The notes beneath the pieces are model-generated. The model ran no database searches. It was not told the DNA's origin and worked only from the letters and a program-made list of their open reading frames with translations. The position numbers were made by a program, and so were the translations under genes. Below are positions 1 to 4,791 of a stretch of DNA of 5,527 nucleotides, piece by piece (within the stretch, counting starts at the first letter, position 1; the number at the start of each line of letters is the position of its first letter). The stretch comes from Campylobacteraceae bacterium (GTDB lineage Bacteria; Campylobacterota; Campylobacteria; Campylobacterales; Campylobacteraceae), in contig JAIRQK010000046.1 in the NCBI GenBank assembly GCA_031256525.1, forward strand, positions 1 to 5,527, given 5' to 3'.

Positions 1-102
1 TATGGACATAAAATGAAAGCGGCTATGAAAGGTCAAGTAGGAAAATTTACTGACGAAGATATTGAAGCTGTAAGTAATTACATACCAACACTAAACAAAT
101 AA
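1..102 (+). CDS. C-terminal end of a small c-type cytochrome (c553-like), 5' end outside window
   Basis: The window opens in frame inside a gene that stops with TAA at 100-102, leaving 33 residues. The end contains an AAMKGQ stretch followed by KFTDEDIEAVSNYI and a short Lys-ending tail. This is the usual last part of class I monoheme cytochromes c: the Met in AAMKGQ is the expected distal heme ligand, and the acidic 'TDEDI..V..YI' segment is the C-terminal helix that packs on the heme. The CXXCH heme-binding motif would lie upstream and is not visible, so the assignment rests on the tail alone. Such proteins are periplasmic electron carriers. A strong hairpin directly downstream indicates that this is the last gene of its transcript. 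Confidence 0.7.
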   Translation, partial: YGHKMKAAMKGQVGKFTDEDIEAVSNYIPTLNK

Positions 103-110
103 ATAAAAAT

Positions 111-150
111 CAGCCACTAACATTTTTGTTAGTGGCTGTGTTATTTATCT
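111..150 (+). terminator. Rho-independent terminator after the cytochrome gene
   Basis: Eleven perfectly paired bases (CAGCCACTAAC at 111-121 and GTTAGTGGCTG at 128-138) enclose a six-base ATTTTT loop. An A-rich stretch precedes the stem and a T-rich but interrupted tail (TGTTATTTATCT) follows. The hairpin begins 8 nt after the cytochrome stop codon. The weak tail makes it less than textbook, but the stem is long and GC-containing for this AT-rich DNA. Confidence 0.8.
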
Positions 151-201
151 TTAAACTATCCAAATAGACTTTAAATTCCCACAACTCTTTACATATAGGT
201 C

Positions 202-216
202 ATTTTTTGTTAAACT
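202..216 (+). promoter_or_regulatory. Candidate promoter for the thioesterase gene
   Basis: A T-tract runs into TG-T-TAAACT (-10 hexamer at 211-216). This gives an extended -10 arrangement resembling the elements before the regulator, its neighbouring lipoprotein gene and znuA. A start point near 222 would give a leader of about 18 nt. The hexamer matches the TATAAT consensus only in part and no convincing -35 is visible, as is usual in this phylum. Confidence 0.3.
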
Positions 217-240
217 TGCAAAAAACAAGCGAGAAAAAAT

Positions 241-678
241 ATGCAAAAAATAAATGTCTTTAATTATGAATTTAAAATAGAAAAAAACGATATTGATGAA
301 AATTTACATGCAAACAATGTTTCCTATATTCAGTGGATGCAAGAGGCTGCTATTGCACACTCAAGTGAACTTGGGCTTAGTGTTTATGGCTATTTAACTT
401 CTGGTCAAAGTTGGGTTGTAAGGTCGCACTACATAGAGTATTTTAAACCAGCTTTTTTAGATGATGAGATAGTTGTGCAAACCTGGGTTACGCAAATAAA
501 AAGAACAACCTCAAACAGGTCTTACGCATTTTTTAGAAAAAGCGATAAAACACTTTTGGCGATGGCTAAAACATTTTGGGTCTATGTTGATATAAAAACA
601 GGACGACCAACGGCAATTCCAAAAGAACTTTTAGAAAAGTATATCCCTGATGAAGAGTACAAGCCATCTATAGATTAG
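241..678 (+). CDS. Acyl-CoA thioesterase, 4HBT/YbgC-type hotdog fold
   Basis: The 145-residue protein has the usual length of single-domain 4-hydroxybenzoyl-CoA-thioesterase-like enzymes, which hydrolyse acyl-CoA or acyl-ACP thioesters in the cytosol. Residues 17-29 (D-I-D-E-N-L-H-A-N-N-V-S-Y) align without gaps to the family signature D-T-D-x-x-G-H-V-N-N-x-x-Y. The likely catalytic Asp is D17 or D19, with H23 and N25/N26 present. The next helix (WMQEAAIAHS) is the central hotdog helix. The later strands (WVVRSHYIEYFKPA, then EIVVQTWV and FWVYVDIKTGRPTAIP) follow the family order. The ATG at 241 is used; the ribosome binding site is weak (AGCGAG about 8 nt upstream). The last 11 bases overlap the end of the convergent lipoprotein gene. 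The natural substrate cannot be deduced, and the link to the flanking genes looks incidental. Confidence 0.85.
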   Translation: MQKINVFNYEFKIEKNDIDENLHANNVSYIQWMQEAAIAHSSELGLSVYGYLTSGQSWVVRSHYIEYFKPAFLDDEIVVQTWVTQIKRTTSNRSYAFFRKSDKTLLAMAKTFWVYVDIKTGRPTAIPKELLEKYIPDEEYKPSID

Positions 679-802
679 TTTTATATTCGTAACTAACACT
701 ACCACTAACTTCAACTTTAGAGATATCAACATCTTTTTCTGCACACCCAAAAATTAGAAATAGTGCAAAAGCAAGTAAGCATATAATTTTTATCTGTTTC
801 AT
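668..802 (-). CDS. Small putative lipoprotein, 44 residues
   Basis: Reading from ATG at 802-800 to TAG at 670-668 gives 44 residues. The N-terminus is MKQIK, then a hydrophobic stretch (IICLLAFALFLIF) ending in the lipobox I-F-G-C with Cys20 as the lipidated residue. A mature part of only 25 residues follows, starting AEKDVD (Asp/Glu/Lys rich) and including VEVSGSVSYEYK. A TAAGG ribosome binding site lies 8 nt upstream of the ATG, and a promoter-like element lies at 828-843. Signal sequence, lipobox and ribosome binding site together make this a convincing small gene. It lies 50 nt downstream of the Fur-family regulator on the same strand with no terminator between them, so read-through is possible. 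It overlaps the 3' end of the thioesterase gene by 11 bp tail to tail. The function is unknown; a role at the cell envelope in metal handling is only a guess from position. Confidence 0.7.
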   Translation of the reverse strand: MKQIKIICLLAFALFLIFGCAEKDVDISKVEVSGSVSYEYKTNL

Positions 803-827
803 TTTTTTACCTTATTAAAATTTAAAA

Positions 828-843
828 ATCATAACAAAAAAAT
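828..843 (-). promoter_or_regulatory. Candidate extended -10 promoter for the small lipoprotein gene
   Basis: On the minus strand ATTTTTTTGTTATGAT gives a T-tract, a TG-T extension and a TATGAT -10 hexamer (828-833). Fifteen of its sixteen bases are identical to the element before the regulator gene (1258-1273). It lies about 26 nt upstream of the lipoprotein ATG, a normal leader length. No clear -35 is seen. Confidence 0.4.
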
Positions 844-852
844 GTAACAATT

Positions 853-1224
853 TTATTTACAATCTTTGCAAATCCCTTTTAATAAAACACTATTTATGGT
901 GTACTCTTCGAGATTTTCATTTAAATTAAAATTCATACATATGATATTATGACAACTATCACAAAGAAAATGGGCATGAGATTTTTTAATAATTTCAAAA
1001 TACCATTTTTTATCATTTGATTCGAATTTTTGCACAATTTTTTCATCTTCAAAAAGCGAAATATTTCTATAAAAGGTCGCCTTATCCATATCAATTTTTA
1101 GAAGAGATTTTATCTCCTCATAGTTTAGAGGCTTTTTCGCATCATTCAAAACCCAAAGTATAGCCTCTCTTGCGGTTGTCAATTTTATATTATTACTATT
1201 TAAAAGTTTTTTTACATTTTTCAC
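853..1224 (-). CDS. Fur-family metalloregulator, probably Zur-like
   Basis: The 123-residue protein has the two-part Fur layout. Residues 1-65 form the winged-helix DNA-binding domain, with the typical LTTAREAILWVL start and a recognition helix in DKATFYRNISLF (47-58). Residues 75-122 form the dimerization and metal domain. Cys88-x2-Cys91 and Cys119-x2-Cys122 form a complete Cys4 structural zinc site. Glu77, His83 and His85 (the HAH before the first CxxC) are the likely sensory-site ligands. Zinc specificity cannot be read from these residues alone; it is inferred from divergence with znuACB and the shared operator. Fur or PerR would be the alternatives. The start is GTG at 1224-1222, with TGGA about 8 nt upstream and no in-frame ATG nearby. 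The palindrome at 1281-1295 covers its predicted -35, so autoregulation is likely. Confidence 0.88.
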   Translation of the reverse strand: MKNVKKLLNSNNIKLTTAREAILWVLNDAKKPLNYEEIKSLLKIDMDKATFYRNISLFEDEKIVQKFESNDKKWYFEIIKKSHAHFLCDSCHNIICMNFNLNENLEEYTINSVLLKGICKDCK

Positions 1225-1257
1225 TGTTTTTCCAAAAGTTTTTATATTTTAAGAGTA

Positions 1258-1285
1258 ATGATAACAAAAAAATCATAAGTTGCAA
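1258..1285 (-). promoter_or_regulatory. Candidate promoter of the Fur-family regulator gene
   Basis: On the minus strand a TATCAT -10 hexamer (1258-1263) is preceded by TG-T and a run of seven T. TTGCAA at 1280-1285 lies 16 bp upstream as a possible -35. The predicted start near 1251 gives a leader of roughly 27 nt. The -35 lies inside the first operator palindrome, so bound repressor would block it. Because TTGCAA is its own reverse complement, the same hexamer can serve the divergent znuA promoter. Confidence 0.45.
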
Positions 1286-1307
1286 CTAAGTTGCATTTTT
1301 GTATCAT
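1280..1307 (+). promoter_or_regulatory. Candidate promoter of znuACB
   Basis: TTGCAA (1280-1285) is separated by 16 bp from TATCAT (1302-1307), which is preceded by TTTTTG. The predicted start point near 1314 falls at the edge of operator box 2. Box 1 covers the -35 and box 2 the start region, the arrangement expected for a repressed metal-uptake operon. It has not been mapped. Confidence 0.45.
1281..1295. promoter_or_regulatory. Operator box 1: 7-1-7 palindrome TGCAACT-a-AGTTGCA
   Basis: A perfect 15-bp palindrome with 7-bp arms around one central base, the geometry of Fur, Zur and PerR boxes. Its left edge is extended by a further half-site: AAGTTGCA occurs at 1277-1284 and again at 1288-1295, so three half-sites overlap within 19 bp. 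It covers the candidate -35 of both divergent promoters. Binding by the adjacent Fur-family protein is an inference from architecture and location. Confidence 0.8.
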
Positions 1308-1315
1308 TTTCACTC

Positions 1316-1330
1316 TGCAACTAAGTTGCA
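1316..1330. promoter_or_regulatory. Operator box 2: second identical 7-1-7 palindrome
   Basis: The 15 bases are identical to those at 1281-1295, including the central A. The centre-to-centre distance is 35 bp, a little over three helical turns. The box lies just downstream of the predicted znuA transcription start and 26 bp before its ATG, so it would affect znuA more than the divergent regulator gene. Confidence 0.8.
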
Positions 1331-1356
1331 AAATAATTTAAGAGAGTATATATTTT

Positions 1357-2196
1357 ATGAAAAAATTTTTGTTGTTTAGCCTATTTTGTGTTAGTTTGGT
1401 GTTTGCAAGACCGTTAGTTGTAGTTAGTATTCCCACGCAAGAGTATTTTGTAGAAAAAATTGCAGGAGATAGTTTAGAAATTTTAGTTATGGTTAGCCCA
1501 TCGGCAAATCACGAAACTTACGAACCAAAACCATCTCAAATGTCAAAATTATCAAATTCAACTATCTATTTTGCTATAGGGCTTCCTTTTGAAGATGTTT
1601 GGTTAAAGAGGTTTGTTGCGTCTTCGCCAAATATGAAAATTGTTCGTACAGATACAAACATAACAAAGTTGGATATGATGGAGAGTGATGAGCATAGCGG
1701 ACATAAACACGGCGTTAAAGACCCTCATATTTGGCTTGACCCACTTTTGATAAAGCAACAAGCATTAACTATAGCGTTATCTCTGTCGGAAACATTTCCG
1801 CAAAATAGAGAGTTTTATATGGAGAATTTAGAGAAATTTAACAGCGAACTAAACAAACTGCACGATGAGCTTTTTGAGAAATTAAGCAAGTCAGAAAATA
1901 GAGATTTTTTAGTTTTTCATCCATCTTTGGGATATTTTGCCAATAGATTTAATTTAAATCAAATAGCGATTGAGATAGAAGGAAAAGAACCAAAAGCAGC
2001 CGAACTTGTAGAACTTTTAAAATTAGCCAAAGAAAAAAATATAAAAATTCTCTTTTCCGAACCACAAATATCTTCCAAAAGTGCAAATTTAATTGCAAAA
2101 GAGATTTCCGCGAAAATTTATATTTTCGACCCGCTAAAAAAAGATGTTATTAAAAATCTAACAGATTTTACAAATACGCTTTTAGAAGGCAAATAG
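1357..2196 (+). CDS. znuA: Periplasmic zinc-binding protein of the ZnuABC transporter
   Basis: This 279-residue cluster A-I (TroA-like) solute-binding protein captures Zn2+ in the periplasm and delivers it to ZnuB. Residues 1-17 form a Sec signal peptide, with likely cleavage after VFA and before RPLVVVS. Metal ligands expected for the family are present: His52 in NHETYEP, His124 in DPHIWLDP, His188 in FHPSLGYF, and an acidic fourth ligand, probably Asp259 in FDPL. A His at the third position, rather than the Glu of manganese-binding relatives, favours zinc. Between the first two ligands lies a short His-rich loop (His113, His116, His118), as in many ZnuA proteins. It starts at ATG 1357 with an AGAGAG element about 10 nt upstream. 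It is the first gene of the operon, with znuC starting 3 nt after its stop, under two palindromic operators. Confidence 0.93.
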   Translation: MKKFLLFSLFCVSLVFARPLVVVSIPTQEYFVEKIAGDSLEILVMVSPSANHETYEPKPSQMSKLSNSTIYFAIGLPFEDVWLKRFVASSPNMKIVRTDTNITKLDMMESDEHSGHKHGVKDPHIWLDPLLIKQQALTIALSLSETFPQNREFYMENLEKFNSELNKLHDELFEKLSKSENRDFLVFHPSLGYFANRFNLNQIAIEIEGKEPKAAELVELLKLAKEKNIKILFSEPQISSKSANLIAKEISAKIYIFDPLKKDVIKNLTDFTNTLLEGK

Positions 2197-2199
2197 TTT

Positions 2200-2964
2200 A
2201 TGATTTTAGAAGTTAAAAATTTATCATTTTCATACGATAAAGATAGAGTTTTAGAAGAGATAAATTTTACTTATGAAAGTAGCGATTTTTTGTCTATTAT
2301 CGGACCAAATGGTGGCGGGAAAAGCACACTTTTAAAACTTATATTAAATATTTTAACTCCGCAAAATGGCGATATAACCATAGACAACATACCGATTAAA
2401 AATCTTAAAAACAGGTTTGGGTATGTTCCTCAGGATACATCTATAAATAAAGATTTCCCTATTAATGTCTTTGACACCGTTTTGATGGGAAGAATTGGAC
2501 AAAAGACTTTTGGTTTTTACACAAAAGAAGATAAGAAAAAAGTATATGAAGCACTAAAAGTTGTTGGAATGGACAAATACGAAAAAAGGAAAATAGGCGA
2601 ACTTAGCGGAGGACAAAGACAAAGAGTATTTATAGCAAGAGCACTCGTTTGTGATGCTGATATTTTGATTTTAGATGAGCCAACTGCGAGTATTGATACA
2701 GAAGGACAGATAAAAATATATGATTTGTTAAAAGAGATAAACCAAACAAAAGGCGTTATTATAGTAAGCCACGATGTGAATATCTCTATTGCATATGCAA
2801 CAAAAATCGCCTATATCAACAAAACTATTTTTATGCACGAAGGCTCTATCGCCAAAGAGTCATTTTATCAAACTTTGCAAGATAAAAATAGACATATTTG
2901 TCCAGTTGAAGTTATTGCGGATAATATTTGCAATCATAAAAACATAAAGTGGCACACAAAATGA
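2200..2964 (+). CDS. znuC: Zinc ABC transporter ATP-binding protein
   Basis: The 254-residue cytosolic ATPase powers zinc import through ZnuB. All nucleotide-binding motifs are intact: Walker A GPNGGGKST (35-43), Q-loop VPQD (76-79), signature LSGGQ (135-139), Walker B ILILDEP (155-161) with catalytic Glu160, D-loop SID (164-166) and H-loop His191. After the ATPase core the tail (about 230-254) is rich in possible metal ligands: His232-x-Cys234, Cys244-x-His246 and His252. The gene starts 3 nt after znuA, and its ribosome binding site GAAGG lies inside the end of znuA. Its TGA overlaps the znuB start as ATGA. Gene order and substrate-protein type make zinc the best call, with manganese the less likely alternative. 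Confidence 0.92.
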   Translation: MILEVKNLSFSYDKDRVLEEINFTYESSDFLSIIGPNGGGKSTLLKLILNILTPQNGDITIDNIPIKNLKNRFGYVPQDTSINKDFPINVFDTVLMGRIGQKTFGFYTKEDKKKVYEALKVVGMDKYEKRKIGELSGGQRQRVFIARALVCDADILILDEPTASIDTEGQIKIYDLLKEINQTKGVIIVSHDVNISIAYATKIAYINKTIFMHEGSIAKESFYQTLQDKNRHICPVEVIADNICNHKNIKWHTK

Positions 2965-3764
2965 TAGAAGCACTCTCTTTTAGTTTTATGCAAAATGCAA
3001 TTATATCATCTTTGTTTGTTAGTGTAGCTTGTGGAATTGTTGGTGCATTAATTGTTGTAAATCGTATGGTTTTTATCGCAGGTGGAATTGCTCATAGTGC
3101 TTATGGTGGGCTTGGTCTTGCATTTTTTTTAGGTTTTTCACCGCTTTTGGGAGTGTTTGGATTTTGTTTGGCGTTATCTTTTTTGTTAGCTTATTTAACT
3201 TATCAAAACAATAAAAGAATAGACTCTATAATCGGTGCAATTTGGGCTTTTGGAATGGCTTTTGGTATCGTTTTGATTGACTTAACACCGGGATATAGCG
3301 TTGATTTGATGAGTTATCTGTTTGGTAGTATTTTAAGCGTTTCTACTTCTGATATATGGTTAATTTCAAGCGTTTCACTAACGATATTGGCGTTAGTTAT
3401 CATTTTTTACAAAGAGATAGTTGCTGTTAGTTTTGATATTGAGTTTGCAAAATTAAAAGGTGTATATGTAAAGTTTTTTTATACGCTTTTGATTGTGATA
3501 ACAGCACTTTGTATAGTAGCGACCATAAGAGTAGTTGGGCTTATTTTGGTTATTGCACTTTTAACTATACCGCCATACATTGCAGAAAAATTTTGTTCAA
3601 AACTTTTTTCGATGATGTTTTTTTCAACACTGCTCTCGATCACATTTAGTATCATCGGTCTTATTTTAGCTTTTTATTTCAACCTAACTTCCGGTGCAAC
3701 GATAATTTTAGTTGCCTCTTTAGCATTTTTAGTTTTAGAGATATATACAAGAGTGAAAAAGTAG
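2961..3764 (+). CDS. znuB: Zinc ABC transporter permease
   Basis: This 267-residue ABC-3 family inner-membrane permease forms the zinc channel of ZnuABC. It is hydrophobic almost throughout, with about eight membrane segments. Family landmarks are GGIAHSAYGGLGLAFF near 41-56, SYLFGSIL near 118-125 and the ATPase-coupling region VGLILVIALLTIPPYIAEKF at 192-211. The ATG at 2961 is preferred: it overlaps the znuC stop as ATGA, typical of translational coupling, and AAGTGG lies about 9 nt upstream. A GTG at 2949 would add four residues but has no ribosome binding site in front. The stop codon sits at the base of a long hairpin. The operon appears complete, with no further gene on this strand. Confidence 0.92.
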   Translation: MIEALSFSFMQNAIISSLFVSVACGIVGALIVVNRMVFIAGGIAHSAYGGLGLAFFLGFSPLLGVFGFCLALSFLLAYLTYQNNKRIDSIIGAIWAFGMAFGIVLIDLTPGYSVDLMSYLFGSILSVSTSDIWLISSVSLTILALVIIFYKEIVAVSFDIEFAKLKGVYVKFFYTLLIVITALCIVATIRVVGLILVIALLTIPPYIAEKFCSKLFSMMFFSTLLSITFSIIGLILAFYFNLTSGATIILVASLAFLVLEIYTRVKK

Positions 3765-3792
3765 TTAATAGAGTAGAAGCTACTCTATTAAC
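3764..3792 (-). terminator. Hairpin shared by converging genes; intrinsic terminator mainly for the minus strand
   Basis: Thirteen perfectly paired bases (3764-3776 with 3780-3792) surround a three-base loop. On the minus strand the stem is followed within 3 nt by TTTTT (3755-3760 region), making a good intrinsic terminator for the leftward genes. On the plus strand the tail is TTAAAATG, so termination after znuB would be weaker. The last base of the znuB stop codon is the first base of the stem, and the stop codon of the truncated VirB6-like gene is also inside it. Confidence 0.75.
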
Positions 3793-4042
3793 TTAAAATG
3801 CGTTTATATAGTTTTAAATTTATAATAACTGCTTTAGTCCCTAAATCCCATATAACATCTCTTACAGGATCTTGAATTTTTCCAGCCCATATCAGATATG
3901 CTTTATACATAATATAGATAGTTATAGAAGTAACCAATATAGTTTGCAATTCATAAACTTTTGATATAAGAGGGTTAGAATTTTTATCAAAAATGTTAAT
4001 CACAACTTCAGTTACAATTTTTTCTATATTTGTAAAAAGCAT
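3788..4042 (-). CDS. VirB6/TrbL-family N-terminal fragment, apparently truncated
   Basis: The 84-residue product begins MLFTNIEKIV. It has one clear membrane helix (about 33-51, LQTILVTSITIYIMYKAYLIW) followed by a loop AGKIQDPVRDVIWDLGTKAVII (53-74). A first helix running into a 'G-(K/R)-x-x-x-P-x-(R/K)-D' loop is how VirB6/TrbL inner-membrane proteins of conjugative type IV secretion systems begin. Those proteins are normally around 300 residues with five or more helices. Here the similarity stops near residue 75 and the chain ends ten residues later in KLYKRILS, inside a terminator hairpin, so it is probably a 5' remnant after a deletion or rearrangement. The ribosome binding site is AGGA about 9 nt upstream. 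The lipoprotein gene upstream is 12 nt away and probably co-transcribed. The family call is from pattern recognition; an unrelated small membrane protein is the alternative. Confidence 0.6.
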   Translation of the reverse strand: MLFTNIEKIVTEVVINIFDKNSNPLISKVYELQTILVTSITIYIMYKAYLIWAGKIQDPVRDVIWDLGTKAVIINLKLYKRILS

Positions 4043-4054
4043 AAATTTTTCCTA

Positions 4055-4438
4055 TTACCAAGGCATTGGAGTAGGTGGAGTAGGATTTGCAAGTTCATCT
4101 TCCCATTTTTTTTGAAGTTTTAATGTTCTTTCCTTTTGTTCAACACGTTTTTTTCTTTTTTTGTCTGCTTCTGATAATATAAGTTCGATTGCCTCTTTTC
4201 TTGAATATCCAAGACTTTTATAACGATCCATCTCTTTTATTGTAGCTTCTCTAACTTCTGGTTTTTTGAAGCCTTCTCTTATTCGTTCTATCTCTTGCTC
4301 TGGAGCCCCGATACTTTTAGCATACTTCATATATGCCTCTTCCACATCTTTAATATCTTTAATATTTGTGCTATTATCACTACAACCATTAAAACTTAAA
4401 ACTAAAACACTTGCTATTATTAAAAATAACTTTTTCAT
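4055..4438 (-). CDS. Putative lipoprotein upstream of the VirB6-like fragment
   Basis: The 127-residue product has a signal peptide MKKLFLIIASVLVLSFNGC with lipobox F-N-G-C and Cys19 as the lipid anchor. The mature part is charged and mainly helical. A segment at about 58-96 (KPEVRE ... LGYSRKEAIELIL) is shared with the second lipoprotein at 4792-5316. A Lys/Glu-rich helix follows (about 91-116), then a Pro-rich end, NPTPPTPMPW. The ribosome binding site AAGGAA is well placed about 7 nt before the ATG. A lipoprotein gene directly before a virB6/trbL-type gene recalls TrbK of RP4 and Eex of IncN/IncW plasmids, which mediate entry exclusion, or a VirB7-like core lipoprotein. No sequence similarity to those was recognised, so the role is inferred from position only. 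Confidence 0.75.
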   Translation of the reverse strand: MKKLFLIIASVLVLSFNGCSDNSTNIKDIKDVEEAYMKYAKSIGAPEQEIERIREGFKKPEVREATIKEMDRYKSLGYSRKEAIELILSEADKKRKKRVEQKERTLKLQKKWEDELANPTPPTPMPW

Positions 4439-4575
4439 TTTTTATTCCTTATTTCTTTATAATTTTTAACAATGATAACTCCGAAATAATGATAGTCTTT
4501 TGTTTGCATAAATACCACCTCTATCAAAATTTTCTTGTAAATCATATGACATTGATTTTTCTTAAAAATCACCAT
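4435..4575 (-). pseudogene. Possible small or decayed reading frame before the lipoprotein gene
   Basis: An ATG at 4575-4573 opens 46 codons whose TGA overlaps the downstream lipoprotein start as ATGA. An internal ATG at 4509-4507, with GAGGTGG upstream, would give 24 residues. The same stretch has a 28-codon frame at 4466-4552 in another register. Upstream lie a 19-codon frame (4593-4652) and a frame running from 4609 to 4562 behind a strong AAGGAGGAG (4617-4625, minus strand). Several short open frames in three registers fit either a decayed gene with frameshifts or chance in AT-rich leader DNA. No family was recognised. Confidence 0.2.
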
Positions 4576-4791
4576 AAGATGTCGCCACAAATTTATATAG
4601 TTTTTCTATCGTGCCACTCCTCCTTCACAAAAGTTTTCGAGCAGTATACCATAAAATTAATATATATATATCTTGTATTCATACATAGCGAAAATATGGA
4701 AAAATGGGCAACGGAGTGCATTATATTTTTTAAAAATGGGAAAAAATTGGGATATAAAATAAGGGGAAAACATAAAAAATTTACAAATTAA
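4439..4791. other. 353-bp spacer between the two lipoprotein genes
   Basis: No confident gene is present. The spacer holds a minus-strand promoter candidate near 4720-4748. It also holds an unusually strong Shine-Dalgarno sequence with no proper gene behind it (4617-4625, minus strand), and an 8-bp inverted repeat TGATTTTT-CTT-AAAAATCA at 4553-4571. A run of alternating TA lies around 4660-4672. The plus-strand open frame that spans it encodes a low-complexity Phe/Ile/Lys-rich sequence and has no ribosome binding site, so it is not called as a gene. Confidence 0.6.
4720..4748 (-). promoter_or_regulatory. Candidate promoter for the leftward lipoprotein/VirB6-fragment unit
   Basis: A perfect TATAAT (minus strand, 4720-4725) is preceded by AAAAA and by two T-rich patches spaced about one helical turn apart, the pattern of housekeeping promoters in Campylobacterota. 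Transcription would start near 4713, giving a leader of about 275 nt before the ATG at 4438. That is long enough to contain the short frames and strong Shine-Dalgarno sequence described for the spacer. Confidence 0.45.

Noticed and set aside
1277..1330. The repeated 15-mers as a CRISPR-like or iteron array
   Set aside because: There are only two copies, each a perfect palindrome in a divergent promoter beside a Fur-family gene; operator sites explain them better.
2949..2960. GTG start for znuB at 2949
   Set aside because: It has no ribosome binding site, while the ATG at 2961 overlaps the znuC stop as ATGA and has AAGTGG upstream.
4600..4617. TGGCAC on the minus strand as a sigma-54 promoter
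   Set aside because: The -24 element is present but the required GC-containing -12 element at the right distance is missing.
4655..4675. Alternating TA run as a replication or recombination site
   Set aside because: It is a short simple-sequence stretch in AT-rich spacer, with no iterons, DnaA boxes or recombinase gene nearby.
4411..4791. Plus-strand 126-codon open frame
   Set aside because: It covers AT-rich spacer and the start of a good minus-strand lipoprotein gene, has low-complexity composition, no ribosome binding site and no recognisable domain.
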